DNA of 64,000 bases from Streptomyces globosus (GTDB lineage: Bacteria > Actinomycetota > Actinomycetes > Streptomycetales > Streptomycetaceae): assembly GCF_003325375.1 (NCBI RefSeq), contig NZ_CP030864.1, positions 372,001 to 436,000 of the forward strand, given 5' to 3'. The translations under genes and the position numbers were made by a program. Below the pieces are notes generated by a model. It ran no database searches, was not told the DNA's origin, and saw nothing but the letters and a program-made list of their open reading frames with translations. How positions within the stretch are numbered: the first letter of the stretch is position 1; each line of letters opens with the position of its first letter. Below, piece after piece: positions 1 to 8,525 of the stretch.

Positions 1-1
1 C

Positions 2-2364
2 ATGGCGTACGACCACTACGGCCGCACCACCCGCTCCGAGCACGGAGCCCTCGGCCAGCGCCTGTACCGCACCACCGAGTACGACGAGCACACCGGCCAG
101 GTCACCCGCTCCTACACCGACCGCGACACCGCACCCCAGCGGATCGAGGACACCAAGTACGGCTACAACCCGGCCGGCAGCATCACGTCCATCGCCACCG
201 CGTACGGGCAGGACGCGCTGCGCACCACGGACACCCAGTGCGTCAACCTCGACGCGCTGAACCGCATCACGCAGGCGTGGACCAACCAGGGCGAGACCTG
301 CGCGGCGGCCCCGTCGGCGGCTGTCATCGGCGGCGAGGACCCGTACTGGACCTCGTACACCTATGACGCGGTCGGCAACCGCAAGACCGAACCAAGCGCA
401 AGACGGCCTCGGGCCCGGCGGCCGACATCGTCCGCACCTACCAGGCCCCGACGCCGGGCAAGCACGACCTGCCCAAGGTCACGCAGACCGGAGTCGACCC
501 GCACGAGGAGGTCTTCACCTACGACGCGGCCGGCAACACCAAGACCCGCAAGACCGGCGCGGACACCGAGACGCAGTACCTCGACTGGGACTCTGAAGGC
601 CACCTGAAGACCCTCAACCAGGGCACCTCCAGCAACTCCTTCGTCTACGACACCGCGGGCCAGCGCCTGCTCCGCAAGGACAGCAAGGGCACCACGCTGT
701 ACCTGCCGGGCGGCAACGAACTGCGCCTGGACAAGGCCGGCGCCGTGTCGGGCACCCGCTACTACGGCGGCGTGGCGATGCGCGAGGGCGGCAAGCTGAC
801 GTACCTCTTCGCCGACCACCACGGCACGGGCACCATCCAGGTGACCGGGGACGCGGCGCAGACGGTGACCCGCCGCAAGACGGGCATCTTCGGCGAGGCC
901 CGGGGCCCGCAGCCGGAGTCGTGGGCGGGCGACAAGGGCTTCGTCGGCGGCACTAAGGACACCGACACCGGCCTCACCCACCTGGGAGCCCGCGAGTACG
1001 ACCCGCTGACGGGCCGCTTCATCTCGGTCGACCCGATCATGGACCTGTCCAGCTCGCAGCAGATGCACGGGTACGTCTACTCCAGCAACAACCCGGTCAC
1101 GCTCTCCGACCCGTCGGGCCTGATCGAGACGGACTGCCTGAACGGCCACTGCGATGGCAACTACGACCCGCGCGACGACAAGAAGCCGGCCGATGACCCC
1201 ACCCGCAAGAAGGGGATAACGGGAAGCTACGACAGCTACAACCGGTACCGGGCTCCAACCGCACTGGAGGACAACTACGGACTTTCGATCCGGCTTCCCA
1301 AGGAGCAGAAGCAGCTCTTCATCCAGATTTACATTCAGCAGTACGTCAAGCAGACCTTGAGGTTCGGTCGGAGTTACGGGTTTTCCGAGCAGGATGACTG
1401 GATCATCAAGACGCAGGCGATGATCAATGCCTGCCAAGAGATCAAGTGCGCTGAGCTCAGGGACTACGTGATCCAGCACGGCCTCGCCGTCGAAGCCGTG
1501 TACGGGCCCTTCGAGGGTCGCAACATCAATGTCCGGGCGACGCCGAGGGCGATGCCCGCGAACTACCGCAAGATATCGACGGAGAAGGTGACCGGCTGCC
1601 AGTGCTTCCTCGCGGGCACGAAGGTCGAGATGGCCGACGGCACGACCAAGAGCATCGAGGACGTGCAACTCGGCGACGAGGTCAGGGCCACCGACCCGCG
1701 CTCCGGCGAAACCGGCAAGCGCCCCGTCACCCGCCTGATCGTCACCGAGAACGACAAGCACTTCAACAAGCTGTCCATCGCGACGCCGGAAGGCATCACG
1801 GAACTCACAGCAACCTACGAGCACCCCTTCTGGTCGCCATCTGAAAACGCCTGGCTGGACGCCGCCGACCTGAGGCCCGGCATGACGCTCCAGACGAGCG
1901 ACGGCACCACGGCCATCCTGACAGCGAACCACCCCTTCACCCAGCACGCAAAGACGTACAACCTCACGGTCGCAGACCTCCACACGTACTACGTGCTGGC
2001 GGGCGGGACGCCCGTCCTGGTACACAATGCCAACTGCGGGCCAGCAGAGTATTATCGCGGTGCCAAGGACGGTCAGCCGAGCTTTGTGCCGAGGCCGAAC
2101 GACTACAAGGTGGACGCCGAGACGGGATTCGTGAAGGAAACGCACGGTGTTTCCCTGTTTGATAACCCTACAAGTATCTCGAGCCGTGGTTTCAGGCCGC
2201 ATGGAATTGATACGGCATCTATGCCTAGTACGCTTCGAGTAATTCAGCGGGGCAAGGATCCGAGGCATCATGAAATTGTGCCTGCTCCGGGGGCGAATCT
2301 AACCCCGGCGAGATATGCTGAGGAGCTATCGAAAATTCGATGCATATGCGGCGGGGGTGGATGA
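2..2364 (+). CDS. RHS-repeat polymorphic toxin with HINT domain, 5' truncated and frameshifted
   Basis: The C-terminal part of a large RHS/YD-repeat toxin that enters from beyond the left edge. YD repeats (YGYNPAGSI, YTYDAVGNR, FTYDAAGN, FVYDTAGQR) lead to the RHS core near 963-1115 (LGAREYDPLTGRFISVDP). A HINT autoprotease-like domain follows at about 1600-2035 (CFLAGTKV at its start, VLVHN at its end), then a roughly 110-aa toxin tip. The tip begins AEYYRGAKDGQPSF and contains IQRGKDPRHHEIVP; I do not recognise its activity. The frame changes between about 385 and 400: upstream repeats read in the frame of position 2, everything after in the frame of position 1, so one base is missing or added. 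This is either a real pseudogenising mutation or a sequence error. The last 300 bases look richer in A/T than the neighbours, typical of exchangeable toxin tips. RHS toxins are usually delivered to competing cells. Confidence 0.85.
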
Positions 2365-2672
2365 ATTTGGCGACGTGTTACCAAGTCGAGTTCCCCGACT
2401 ATCTCGATGGCTATGAGGCTGAGACCGAGGCCAAAGGGTATCTGGTTGGGGTAGTGGTAAGCGCTGGGGGTCGATCCTTTGAACTTACGGTTTATGACCG
2501 GGATCGCCTGACCCAAGAAATCAATGACGAGTTGGCTTCGGATTGCTCCTGTTTCGCCGTGCCGAACTTGCTCGTCGTCCAATCGGTAACAAGATCCGAG
2601 ATTTTGAGGGCCGTCGAGTCCCTAGCGAAGGGCGATTTTCGGAGCCTGGTGTCGAATTCAGTGGAACAGTAA
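2361..2672 (+). CDS. probable immunity protein for the RHS toxin
   Basis: A 103-residue acidic protein of no family I recognise. Its ATG overlaps the toxin stop (ATGA at 2361-2364), with a G-rich ribosome site just upstream, so the two are translationally coupled. An in-frame ATG at 2340 exists, but the overlap start is preferred. Position directly behind a variable RHS toxin tip, small size, and the same A/T-richer composition as the tip all fit a cognate immunity protein that neutralises the toxin in the producer. This function is inferred from context only. Confidence 0.7.
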   Translation: MNLATCYQVEFPDYLDGYEAETEAKGYLVGVVVSAGGRSFELTVYDRDRLTQEINDELASDCSCFAVPNLLVVQSVTRSEILRAVESLAKGDFRSLVSNSVEQ

Positions 2673-2760
2673 GCCGAGTGCCGGTGTAGGGTGTGCCGGT
2701 GGCGCGTGATGTTGCAGTGTCAGTGTGGCGTCGCGCCGAATTGTAAGTAGCAAGAATTCG

Positions 2761-2793
2761 AAGCCCCGCTGGACAGCTTTCCCGGCGGGGCTT
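2761..2793. terminator. bidirectional terminator hairpin
   Basis: A perfect 9-bp stem (AAGCCCCGC, 2761-2769, with GCGGGGCTT, 2785-2793) and a 15-base loop. It lies between the convergent immunity gene and the minus-strand HEAT-like gene and could stop transcription from both. Confidence 0.65.
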
Positions 2794-2832
2794 CTCTACA
2801 TGGTGACGGCAGTGACGAGGCGGCAAGGGAAG

Positions 2833-4065
2833 TCAATCCTGCCAGTAGTAGAGGAGCGTGTGGATGTCCAGGGAGTGGCGGGAGCCGAAGTAGTAGACGT
2901 GCAGGCCTGTTACGTGCGTGGCGCCCGTCGAGGCGTCTATCCAGTGGAAGCCCGCGGATTCCAGGGCCGCTCGGGCCCGGGGATCGCCCTCGAAGTCGCC
3001 TGCCCAGGGGCCCAGGGTGCTGATCGAGACCTCGCGGCCGTCCGCGTACTCGATCACGTGGTACGTGCCGTCGCCCTGCTGGTGTGCTTCGCCGCAGTGG
3101 ACCGGGGGTTTCGGGGCGAGGCCCGCCGCCGTCAGGGCCGCCGACGCGCGGTGGAGTTGGGCCTCCTGGTCGGGGCGTGCGGGCGGGTCCGTGCAGATCG
3201 CCTCCAGGCGCCAGCGCGGGTCCGTGCCGTTCCCGCAGTACGGGACGTACTCGTGCACGATCGCCCGCCGGACGTCCTCGTCCAGCCCCTCCACCTCGAC
3301 CCGCGGCCGGCCCAGCGCCTCGTACGCGGCGCGCGCCGGGGCAGGGTCCTCGGTCAGGCGGTACAGGGCGTACGCCGCCCAGAGCGCGGCGTCGACCGTG
3401 GGGGCTTCGGCGAGGTACGCGCGCAGTCGGTCCGTGTCGGCCATAAGGTCCTGGGCGGCGTATGCGACTTCGGGGTCGGGGTCGGTCAGCGCGTCGGTGA
3501 TGTCCTCGCCGCGGAGGTCGCGCAGGCGAATGCGCAGGGCGCGGACGGCGGGCTCGGCCTCGTCGAGGCCGTCGAGTGCGTCGGCCACGGCCGCGGCGCC
3601 GTGACGGTCCACCAGGGTCTCCAGGCACTCCCCGCCGGCCATCCGGTCGCGCCAGCCGGGGCGGAAGGCGAGGTCAGCCACCGCCGCGAGGGCCGTGAGG
3701 TCGCCGAGCCGGGTACGGGCCCGGAGGACGGGCTGCTCGATCCGGTAGCCGCGCTCTGCCCGGCGGTCCTCGTGGCGCAGCCACGGCAGCAGTTCCTCGC
3801 GGTCCGAGAGGAGGCCCAGGAGCTCCACGCGCACCTCGTGCGCGTCGTGCGGGTCGCGGACGCACGCCAGCAGCGCCTCCAGGTGCGTCTGCGGGACCCG
3901 GCCGTGCAGCGCCTCGGCGCAGGCCCGCCGCCGCCACGACGGCTCGGCCTGGTCCAGGGCGCAGTCGGCCAGCTCCTCGGCGGCGTACGCCCGGAGGCCG
4001 TCGCCGTTGATGCGGCCCGCTTCCGGAGAGAGTGCGCGGATATCGCGCCGGGGGCCGGTGCTCAT
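2833..4065 (-). CDS. HEAT-repeat-like protein of unknown function
   Basis: A 410-residue cytoplasmic protein, rich in Ala, Leu, Arg and Asp. Residues about 20-270 consist of helical repeats of the type EVRVELLGLLSDREELLPWL and EVAYAAQDLMADTDRLRAYL, resembling HEAT or armadillo repeats. The C-terminal 100 residues are different (HVIEYADGREVSISTLGPW, then an aromatic YYF...LLYYWQD tail) and could be a separate binding domain. Its ATG overlaps the stop of the upstream lipoprotein gene (ATGA, 4062-4065), so the two are co-translated. A scaffold or protein-binding role is suggested by the repeats only; no catalytic motif is visible. Confidence 0.8.
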   Translation of the reverse strand: MSTGPRRDIRALSPEAGRINGDGLRAYAAEELADCALDQAEPSWRRRACAEALHGRVPQTHLEALLACVRDPHDAHEVRVELLGLLSDREELLPWLRHEDRRAERGYRIEQPVLRARTRLGDLTALAAVADLAFRPGWRDRMAGGECLETLVDRHGAAAVADALDGLDEAEPAVRALRIRLRDLRGEDITDALTDPDPEVAYAAQDLMADTDRLRAYLAEAPTVDAALWAAYALYRLTEDPAPARAAYEALGRPRVEVEGLDEDVRRAIVHEYVPYCGNGTDPRWRLEAICTDPPARPDQEAQLHRASAALTAAGLAPKPPVHCGEAHQQGDGTYHVIEYADGREVSISTLGPWAGDFEGDPRARAALESAGFHWIDASTGATHVTGLHVYYFGSRHSLDIHTLLYYWQD

Positions 4066-4529
4066 GCGCCGTGCCGACTGGCCAGCAGCTGCACCATGCT
4101 GCTGTCCGCGGAGACGCTTTGCAGATCCGCTCCGGGGATGCGGCTGACGACCATGCGCCAGTCGGACTTCCGGTAGGACAGGAAGTCGGCCGCTGTCCGC
4201 TCGCCGTCCTGCTTCCAGCCGGCACGCTCCAGTGCCGCCCCGATCTTCGGCAACGCCTTCTCGGCGTCCGCGGACTTCGCCGTGCCGTACCAGTTGACCC
4301 TGTCCGGGTCCTTCACACCGCCCCGCTCGGAGGTGGTCATCGCCTGTGCGTGGTCCAGTCCGGCGGCGGCGAGGGCCTTGCGGAGGTCACCGTCGACGGC
4401 GACCCGGTCAATCGGCGAGCCACTCGTCGCGCCCGACGAGGACATGGACGCGGCTCCGCCGCACCCGCCCGACAGCAGCACCGCCGCAGCGGCTACGGCC
4501 ACCACCACCGGCCTGTTACGCACGTACAC
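4062..4529 (-). CDS. small lipoprotein of unknown function
   Basis: About 155 residues. The chosen GTG start (4529) follows a GGGGGG-rich ribosome site and puts a classic lipoprotein signal at the front: MYVRNRP, a hydrophobic Ala/Val stretch, then the lipobox LLSGGC. An upstream ATG at 4586 would add residues in front of the signal and is less likely. The mature domain (VDGDLRKALAAAGL, VNWYGTAKSADAEKALPKI) has no recognised family. It is translationally coupled to the HEAT-like gene downstream, so the pair may act together at the membrane. Confidence 0.75.
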   Translation of the reverse strand: MYVRNRPVVVAVAAAAVLLSGGCGGAASMSSSGATSGSPIDRVAVDGDLRKALAAAGLDHAQAMTTSERGGVKDPDRVNWYGTAKSADAEKALPKIGAALERAGWKQDGERTAADFLSYRKSDWRMVVSRIPGADLQSVSADSSMVQLLASRHGA

Positions 4530-4755
4530 CCTGACCCCCCCGTTTCGATGAGGACGGGAGTCTCGCACGACCGCACCCGTGCACACGAACGAAATCCGTG
4601 CTGCACCTGCGGTTTCGCGCCGGGGTGTCCGACGTGCCGTGCGCCGCGAAAGGCTTAGTCTCAGCCTAACGTTGACAGTCTGATCATCCGACTCGCGCAG
4701 TGGCGTCGGATCCGCTCCTGCCGAGCCGGGTGCACCGAAAGGCCCGTAACACCCC

Positions 4756-6129
4756 GTGCTTTCCCATCACCCGCTCCGCCTCCGGCGCTGGGCGCGGTTC
4801 GTCCTGCTGCCCGCCGTCGCCTCCGCAGTCATGGCGGCCGCCGCCACCGGGTGCGGGCCGAAGCCGGCTGCCGAGTCGAAGAGCAGCCCGACGCCCCGGC
4901 CGCCGTTCGCGCCCCCGAAGCTCGCGCCCGCCTGGATGTCGCCCACCGCGACCGGGAAGCCCTTCCACACCACCCTCCACGCGACGTGGCACACTGCGTC
5001 GGCCCTGTACGTGGGCCGCGGCAGCGGTGTCGAGATCCTCGACGCGGCCACCGGGCAGTCCAAGGGGAGCGTCCAACCCCCCGAGCCCGGCGCGACCCTC
5101 TGTGCCATGACGCCGACCCTGTCCGCGGACGGGCTGGGGGCGGTCGCCTGGATCAAGGGCGACCCGGAAGGGCGTGGCGCCTCGTGTGAACATGTGTCGC
5201 TGGTCGACACCGGCAGGGACGGCGCCGTCGTCTGGACGACGTCGGTCACCGGCTCCGCGGTGGCCGGGAAGCCGTTCACGAGCGAGACCGCGGCTCTCGG
5301 TTGGGCCGGCGACGTGCTCGCCGTCATGACGCCCAACACCGTGGTCGGCCTGCAGAAGGACCACAGCCGGGCGTGGGCGTGGTCCAACCCGGGCGTCGCC
5401 CGGCAGGAATTCGTCTACAACGACGACATGGCCGTCCGCGGGGACCGCATCACCGTCATGCTCAGTGAGAAGGGCGCACCGGCCAGGCCGAACTACTCCT
5501 TCGTGACCCTCGACGGCAAGGGCCGCCAGACCAAGCCCGCGGCAGAGCGTGTTCCGCTCGGCGACGGCATGTACCTGCACCTGGTGTCCGACCACCCCGA
5601 GGCACTCCTCGTCACGCCCCCCTCCGAGGCGGCGCCCGAGCTGCTGCTCCTGGCGGCCGACGGGGCCATCACGCGCCGCATCGCGCTCACCACCCCCGTC
5701 GGTCACGCCGAGTTGCGCGGCATCGGCACCTACTGGCGGCCGGACAGCATGTTCGACATCCGGTTCACCGACACCACCGTCTTCGTCACGGCGGGAAGCA
5801 CCATCAGCGACACCCCTGCCCACGTGGCGGCGTTCGACCTGAAGACCGGGGCGATGCGGTGGAGCCGGCCCGTGGAGGCGGTGACCGTGCCCCGCCTTGT
5901 CGGTGCCGATGCGGACGCGGTGTACGTCCTCGGCGGGAGGACCACCTCCGACATGACCATGTACGCCTTCACCTCCGGCGACGGTACCCGGACGCCGATC
6001 AGCAGTGTGACCGCCCCGCGCACGCTGCTGCCGGTCACAGGTCTCGCGATCGACTACAGGGCGGGCAACCTCGCCATGACCGAGACCCGTGCGGGGATGT
6101 TCGGCACCCTGATGTTCCGCGCCCCCTGA
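4756..6129 (+). CDS. PQQ-like beta-propeller lipoprotein
   Basis: A 457-residue exported protein. The N-terminus shows an arginine-containing signal segment, a hydrophobic stretch and the lipobox AAATGC near residue 33, so it should be lipid-anchored outside the cell. A proline-rich linker is followed by repeated beta strands of the propeller type, for example VEILDAATGQSKGSV and VAAFDLKTGAMRWSRPV, which match PQQ/WD-like quinoprotein repeats. No catalytic residues for a dehydrogenase are evident, so it is more likely a binding or assembly protein. GTG start at 4756; ribosome site not obvious. Confidence 0.8.
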   Translation: MLSHHPLRLRRWARFVLLPAVASAVMAAAATGCGPKPAAESKSSPTPRPPFAPPKLAPAWMSPTATGKPFHTTLHATWHTASALYVGRGSGVEILDAATGQSKGSVQPPEPGATLCAMTPTLSADGLGAVAWIKGDPEGRGASCEHVSLVDTGRDGAVVWTTSVTGSAVAGKPFTSETAALGWAGDVLAVMTPNTVVGLQKDHSRAWAWSNPGVARQEFVYNDDMAVRGDRITVMLSEKGAPARPNYSFVTLDGKGRQTKPAAERVPLGDGMYLHLVSDHPEALLVTPPSEAAPELLLLAADGAITRRIALTTPVGHAELRGIGTYWRPDSMFDIRFTDTTVFVTAGSTISDTPAHVAAFDLKTGAMRWSRPVEAVTVPRLVGADADAVYVLGGRTTSDMTMYAFTSGDGTRTPISSVTAPRTLLPVTGLAIDYRAGNLAMTETRAGMFGTLMFRAP

Positions 6130-6254
6130 CGAAACCGGCAGGTGGCGGGGGTTCTCGGCCAGTCTTTCGGAACGTGTGCCGGTACGGCCGGATCCGGCCC
6201 TGCCGTCGACAGGATCAACAGGTAAGTCGGTCGGCGCCGTTGCGGAGGAACGTT

Positions 6255-6881
6255 GTGAGGACTCTCGCAGAGGACATGGTCTTGCTCGCCTTCGACGACG
6301 AGGGCGGCCGGCTTCCCGTGCGGCAGTCCCTCGCTCCGGCGGTGCGCGGGGCGCTGCTCGCCGAGTTGCTCGACGGCGGCGCCCTCGCCGACCGTGCGGG
6401 CACGGCCCGCGCCGCCGGGCAGGCGCCGCAGGACGCCGTGCTGCGGCGGCTGTGGGAGCAGGTCGGGGCTGAGCCGGACCGGAAGTGGCTGCACTGGGTC
6501 CGCAAGGACGGCCGGGAGTCGATCCGCGAGGTGCTGCGCGGCCTGGAGAAGGACGGGCTCGTGGAGCAGAGTACCGACCGGGTTTTCGGGGTGTTCCCGC
6601 TGAACAAGGCCGCGCTCACCGCGGACGGCGTCGCCGCCGCCCGCGGCGTACGGGCGGCAGTGGCCGCAGCTGCCGAGGCGGCGGGCGGCGCGGACGCCGG
6701 CCGGGGTGCCCTGCTGGCCGGGATCGCCCACGCGGGCGGCCAGTTGGCCGCCGCCCTGCCCGCCGACCGGCGCCGCGCCCTCAAGGACAGGCTGGCCGCC
6801 CTGTCCGCGGACGCCGCACCCGTGTCGGCGGCCGTGCAGCGGGCGGTGCAGGACCTCCAGGGCGCGGCCGCCTCCGCGTAG
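6255..6881 (+). CDS. GPP34 (GOLPH3-like) family protein
   Basis: A 208-residue protein. The GTG start at 6255 has an excellent ribosome site (GGAGGAA, 6244-6250). The opening LAEDMVLLAFDDEGGRLP, the LLAELLDGGALAD block and the central LRRLWEQVG...WLHWVRKDGRESIREVLRGLEKDGLVE segment match the GPP34 fold known from eukaryotic GOLPH3/Vps74 phosphoinositide-binding proteins. These are common in Streptomyces, where their role is mostly unknown. The long Ala-rich helical tail is typical. It stands alone, without operon partners. Confidence 0.85.
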   Translation: MRTLAEDMVLLAFDDEGGRLPVRQSLAPAVRGALLAELLDGGALADRAGTARAAGQAPQDAVLRRLWEQVGAEPDRKWLHWVRKDGRESIREVLRGLEKDGLVEQSTDRVFGVFPLNKAALTADGVAAARGVRAAVAAAAEAAGGADAGRGALLAGIAHAGGQLAAALPADRRRALKDRLAALSADAAPVSAAVQRAVQDLQGAAASA

Positions 6882-6896
6882 CCAAGGGGCCGGGCG

Positions 6897-7121
6897 TCAG
6901 ATGCAGCCGCGTTCCCGTGCCAGCAGCGCGGCGGTTGGGCGGCTCGACGCGCCGAGGGTCCGCAGCCGGTCGGCGACGTGGCGCGGGTACGTCCGCGCCG
7001 ACATGCCCAGCTGCCGCGCCCCGACCTCGTCCTTCCGACAACTCCGCCACCAGGTACCGCGCACGGGTGCGGCCCGCTCGTGGCGAAAGACCACCGCGCC
7101 ACCCGCCGCGCGCCCGAGCAC
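6897..7121 (-). pseudogene. remnant of a LuxR-type HTH regulator
   Basis: The last 45 residues (VGARQLGMSARTYPRHVADR, then LRTLGASSRPTAALLARERG) match the DNA-binding helix-turn-helix of LuxR-family regulators. No receiver or other sensor domain precedes it. A neighbouring frame on the same strand contains TRARYLVAELSEG, which would be the natural first helix of the HTH, so at least one frameshift separates the pieces. The rest of 6882-7232 holds nothing else I recognise. Most likely a decayed gene. Confidence 0.55.
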
Positions 7122-7232
7122 CCCCCGACCCGCCCTCCACCGGCCCGCAGGGCACGCACAGGACGGAGCCGGCCGCCCGCCGACCGAGAGGGTCGACGAG
7201 CGGCCGGCACCGCAGACCGGGGCAGGGCTTCG

Positions 7233-7502
7233 CTACGGGTGCACCTGCTCGACGAGACGGATCCGGCAGGAGGCGGCGCCCCGCTCCCCGCCGCTGTCGG
7301 GCAGCACCCAGAACGAGCCGTCGAAGTCGCGCCCGACCACCCGTACCTTGCTCTTCCAGGAGGGCGGCACGTACGTCCGGGCCGCCCTCAGCAGTTCGCC
7401 CAGCGCCTCCTCCCGCGTCCTGTTCCCGCTCACTGTCCTGATGACGGTGACGCGCCGCTGCGCGCCCGACTCCTCTTCGGCGATGACCAGCCAAGCCGGC
7501 AT
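7233..7502 (-). CDS. small hypothetical protein
   Basis: An 89-residue protein of no known family. The start at 7502 (MPAWLVIAEEES) follows a GGGGGG ribosome site and is preferred to an upstream start at 7598, which would add an unlikely Gly/Arg-rich segment. The sequence alternates short strands (RRVTVIRTVSG, KVRVVGRDFDGSFWVLP, CRIRLVEQV), suggesting a compact all-beta or alpha/beta fold. No signal peptide or membrane segment. Confidence 0.65.
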   Translation of the reverse strand: MPAWLVIAEEESGAQRRVTVIRTVSGNRTREEALGELLRAARTYVPPSWKSKVRVVGRDFDGSFWVLPDSGGERGAASCRIRLVEQVHP

Positions 7503-7581
7503 GGCCCAACCCCCTTCGTCTTGACGGCGTACGAACCCACGACCGGATCGGGTCAGGGCGAGGGCGAGGGACGGCGGCGCG

Positions 7582-7725
7582 TCAGCCCCGCCCGTCACAC
7601 GCCTTGCAGTCCCCGCTCCCCTTGCAGCTGTCGCACTTCGCCCCGCTCCAGCCCCGGAACCCGGAGCCCCCGCAGGTCGTGCACTTCCCGTCGCCCTTGC
7701 AGCGCTGGCACATACCGGACCTCAC
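7582..7725 (-). CDS. tiny DnaJ-like zinc-finger peptide
   Basis: A 43-47 residue peptide made almost wholly of CxxCxGxG-type motifs: CQRCKGDG, CTTCGGSG, CDSCKGSG, CKACDGRG. This is the zinc-binding signature of the DnaJ cysteine-rich domain, here stand-alone, so two zinc ions are expected. A GTG at 7725 overlaps the stop of the upstream secreted-protein gene. An ATG at 7713 is the alternative start with its own GAGG-like site. Co-translation with a secreted putative cysteine peptidase is odd. It may serve as a chaperone-like or redox partner, but this is a guess. Confidence 0.6.
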   Translation of the reverse strand: MRSGMCQRCKGDGKCTTCGGSGFRGWSGAKCDSCKGSGDCKACDGRG

Positions 7726-8357
7726 TTCCGGCCCTTGGCGGGCGTGTAGACGCGGGCCTTCTCCCACCCGGGCGCCTTGTTCAGGACGGCGCCGAAGTAC
7801 CGGTTCGGCGGGGTGGCCTGACCGTCGGGCAGGCGGCCGGCGCCCAGGGAGGGGCTGTACTTGCGGAAGATCGCAATGGCCTTGGTCAGGCAGTTGTTGT
7901 GGGTGACCTGGTAGCCGTTGGCCTTCATGTTCTCGTAGGTGCGCTGCGCCGCCCGCAGGTCGCCGCCGGGAGTGTTCGTGCACCGGTAGTGGTCGTAGAA
8001 GCCCTTGCGGTGCCCGCTGTCCGGCTTCAGGCTCGTGCGCAGCTTCTCCCACGTGCCGCCGGCGATCCAGCTGCCGTTCGGCTTGCCGGGCGCGGTGTAC
8101 GAGTCGCCCTCGGCGTTCTCGGTCGCGCCCCAGATCCAGTGCCGGGAGTTCCCCGGGTCGCGGACGGCCCAGGCGATGTGCCCTGCGCCGCGCGCCCCCT
8201 CCGCGTCCTGGAAGAAGCAGACCCGCCCGCCCGCCGCGGCCTGCGCCTGCCCCGCGGGCAGCACGGCGGGGGAGGCGGCGCCGCACAGGACGGCGGTGAG
8301 CAGGGGCACCGCGAAGGCGGCGCGGCGGCGGCCTGCCCGGGTGAGTGATCGGATCAC
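7722..8357 (-). CDS. secreted protein, possible NlpC/P60-like cysteine peptidase
   Basis: A 211-residue exported protein. The GTG at 8357 follows GGAGAGGAGAA and gives a clean signal peptide: VIRSLTRAGRRR, a hydrophobic core and an AxA-type site near AGQAQAAAG. In the mature part, GHIAWAV (a histidine) is followed about 90 residues later by THNNCLTKAI (a cysteine). That His-before-Cys order resembles circularly permuted NlpC/P60 or CHAP-related peptidases. The match is by motif only, so the enzyme call is tentative. It precedes and overlaps the zinc-finger peptide gene. Confidence 0.6.
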   Translation of the reverse strand: MIRSLTRAGRRRAAFAVPLLTAVLCGAASPAVLPAGQAQAAAGGRVCFFQDAEGARGAGHIAWAVRDPGNSRHWIWGATENAEGDSYTAPGKPNGSWIAGGTWEKLRTSLKPDSGHRKGFYDHYRCTNTPGGDLRAAQRTYENMKANGYQVTHNNCLTKAIAIFRKYSPSLGAGRLPDGQATPPNRYFGAVLNKAPGWEKARVYTPAKGRK

Positions 8358-8525
8358 GTCGTTCTTCTCCTCTCCGGGTGAACCCCGGCCTGAGCGGTGC
8401 GTCCGTCGCACCGCCGGGAACGACAATGGCCGCGGGTCCGGGGCCGGAGGAGGGGTGGCGGCCGGTGGAATGCTGCACCCCCGGTTACACCGCTCCGACC
8501 TGCGCTTTCAGTGAGTCGGTGCAAC

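Noticed and set aside
361..2271. A 636-codon minus-strand frame across the RHS gene
   Set aside because: Antisense shadow; Val/Arg/Gly-rich and featureless, while the plus strand has clear RHS and HINT motifs.
4650..4672. Possible iron box (TTAGTCTCAGCCTAA-like) upstream of the propeller lipoprotein
   Set aside because: Only the outer TTAG/CTAA match; spacing and centre do not fit the DmdR/IdeR consensus.
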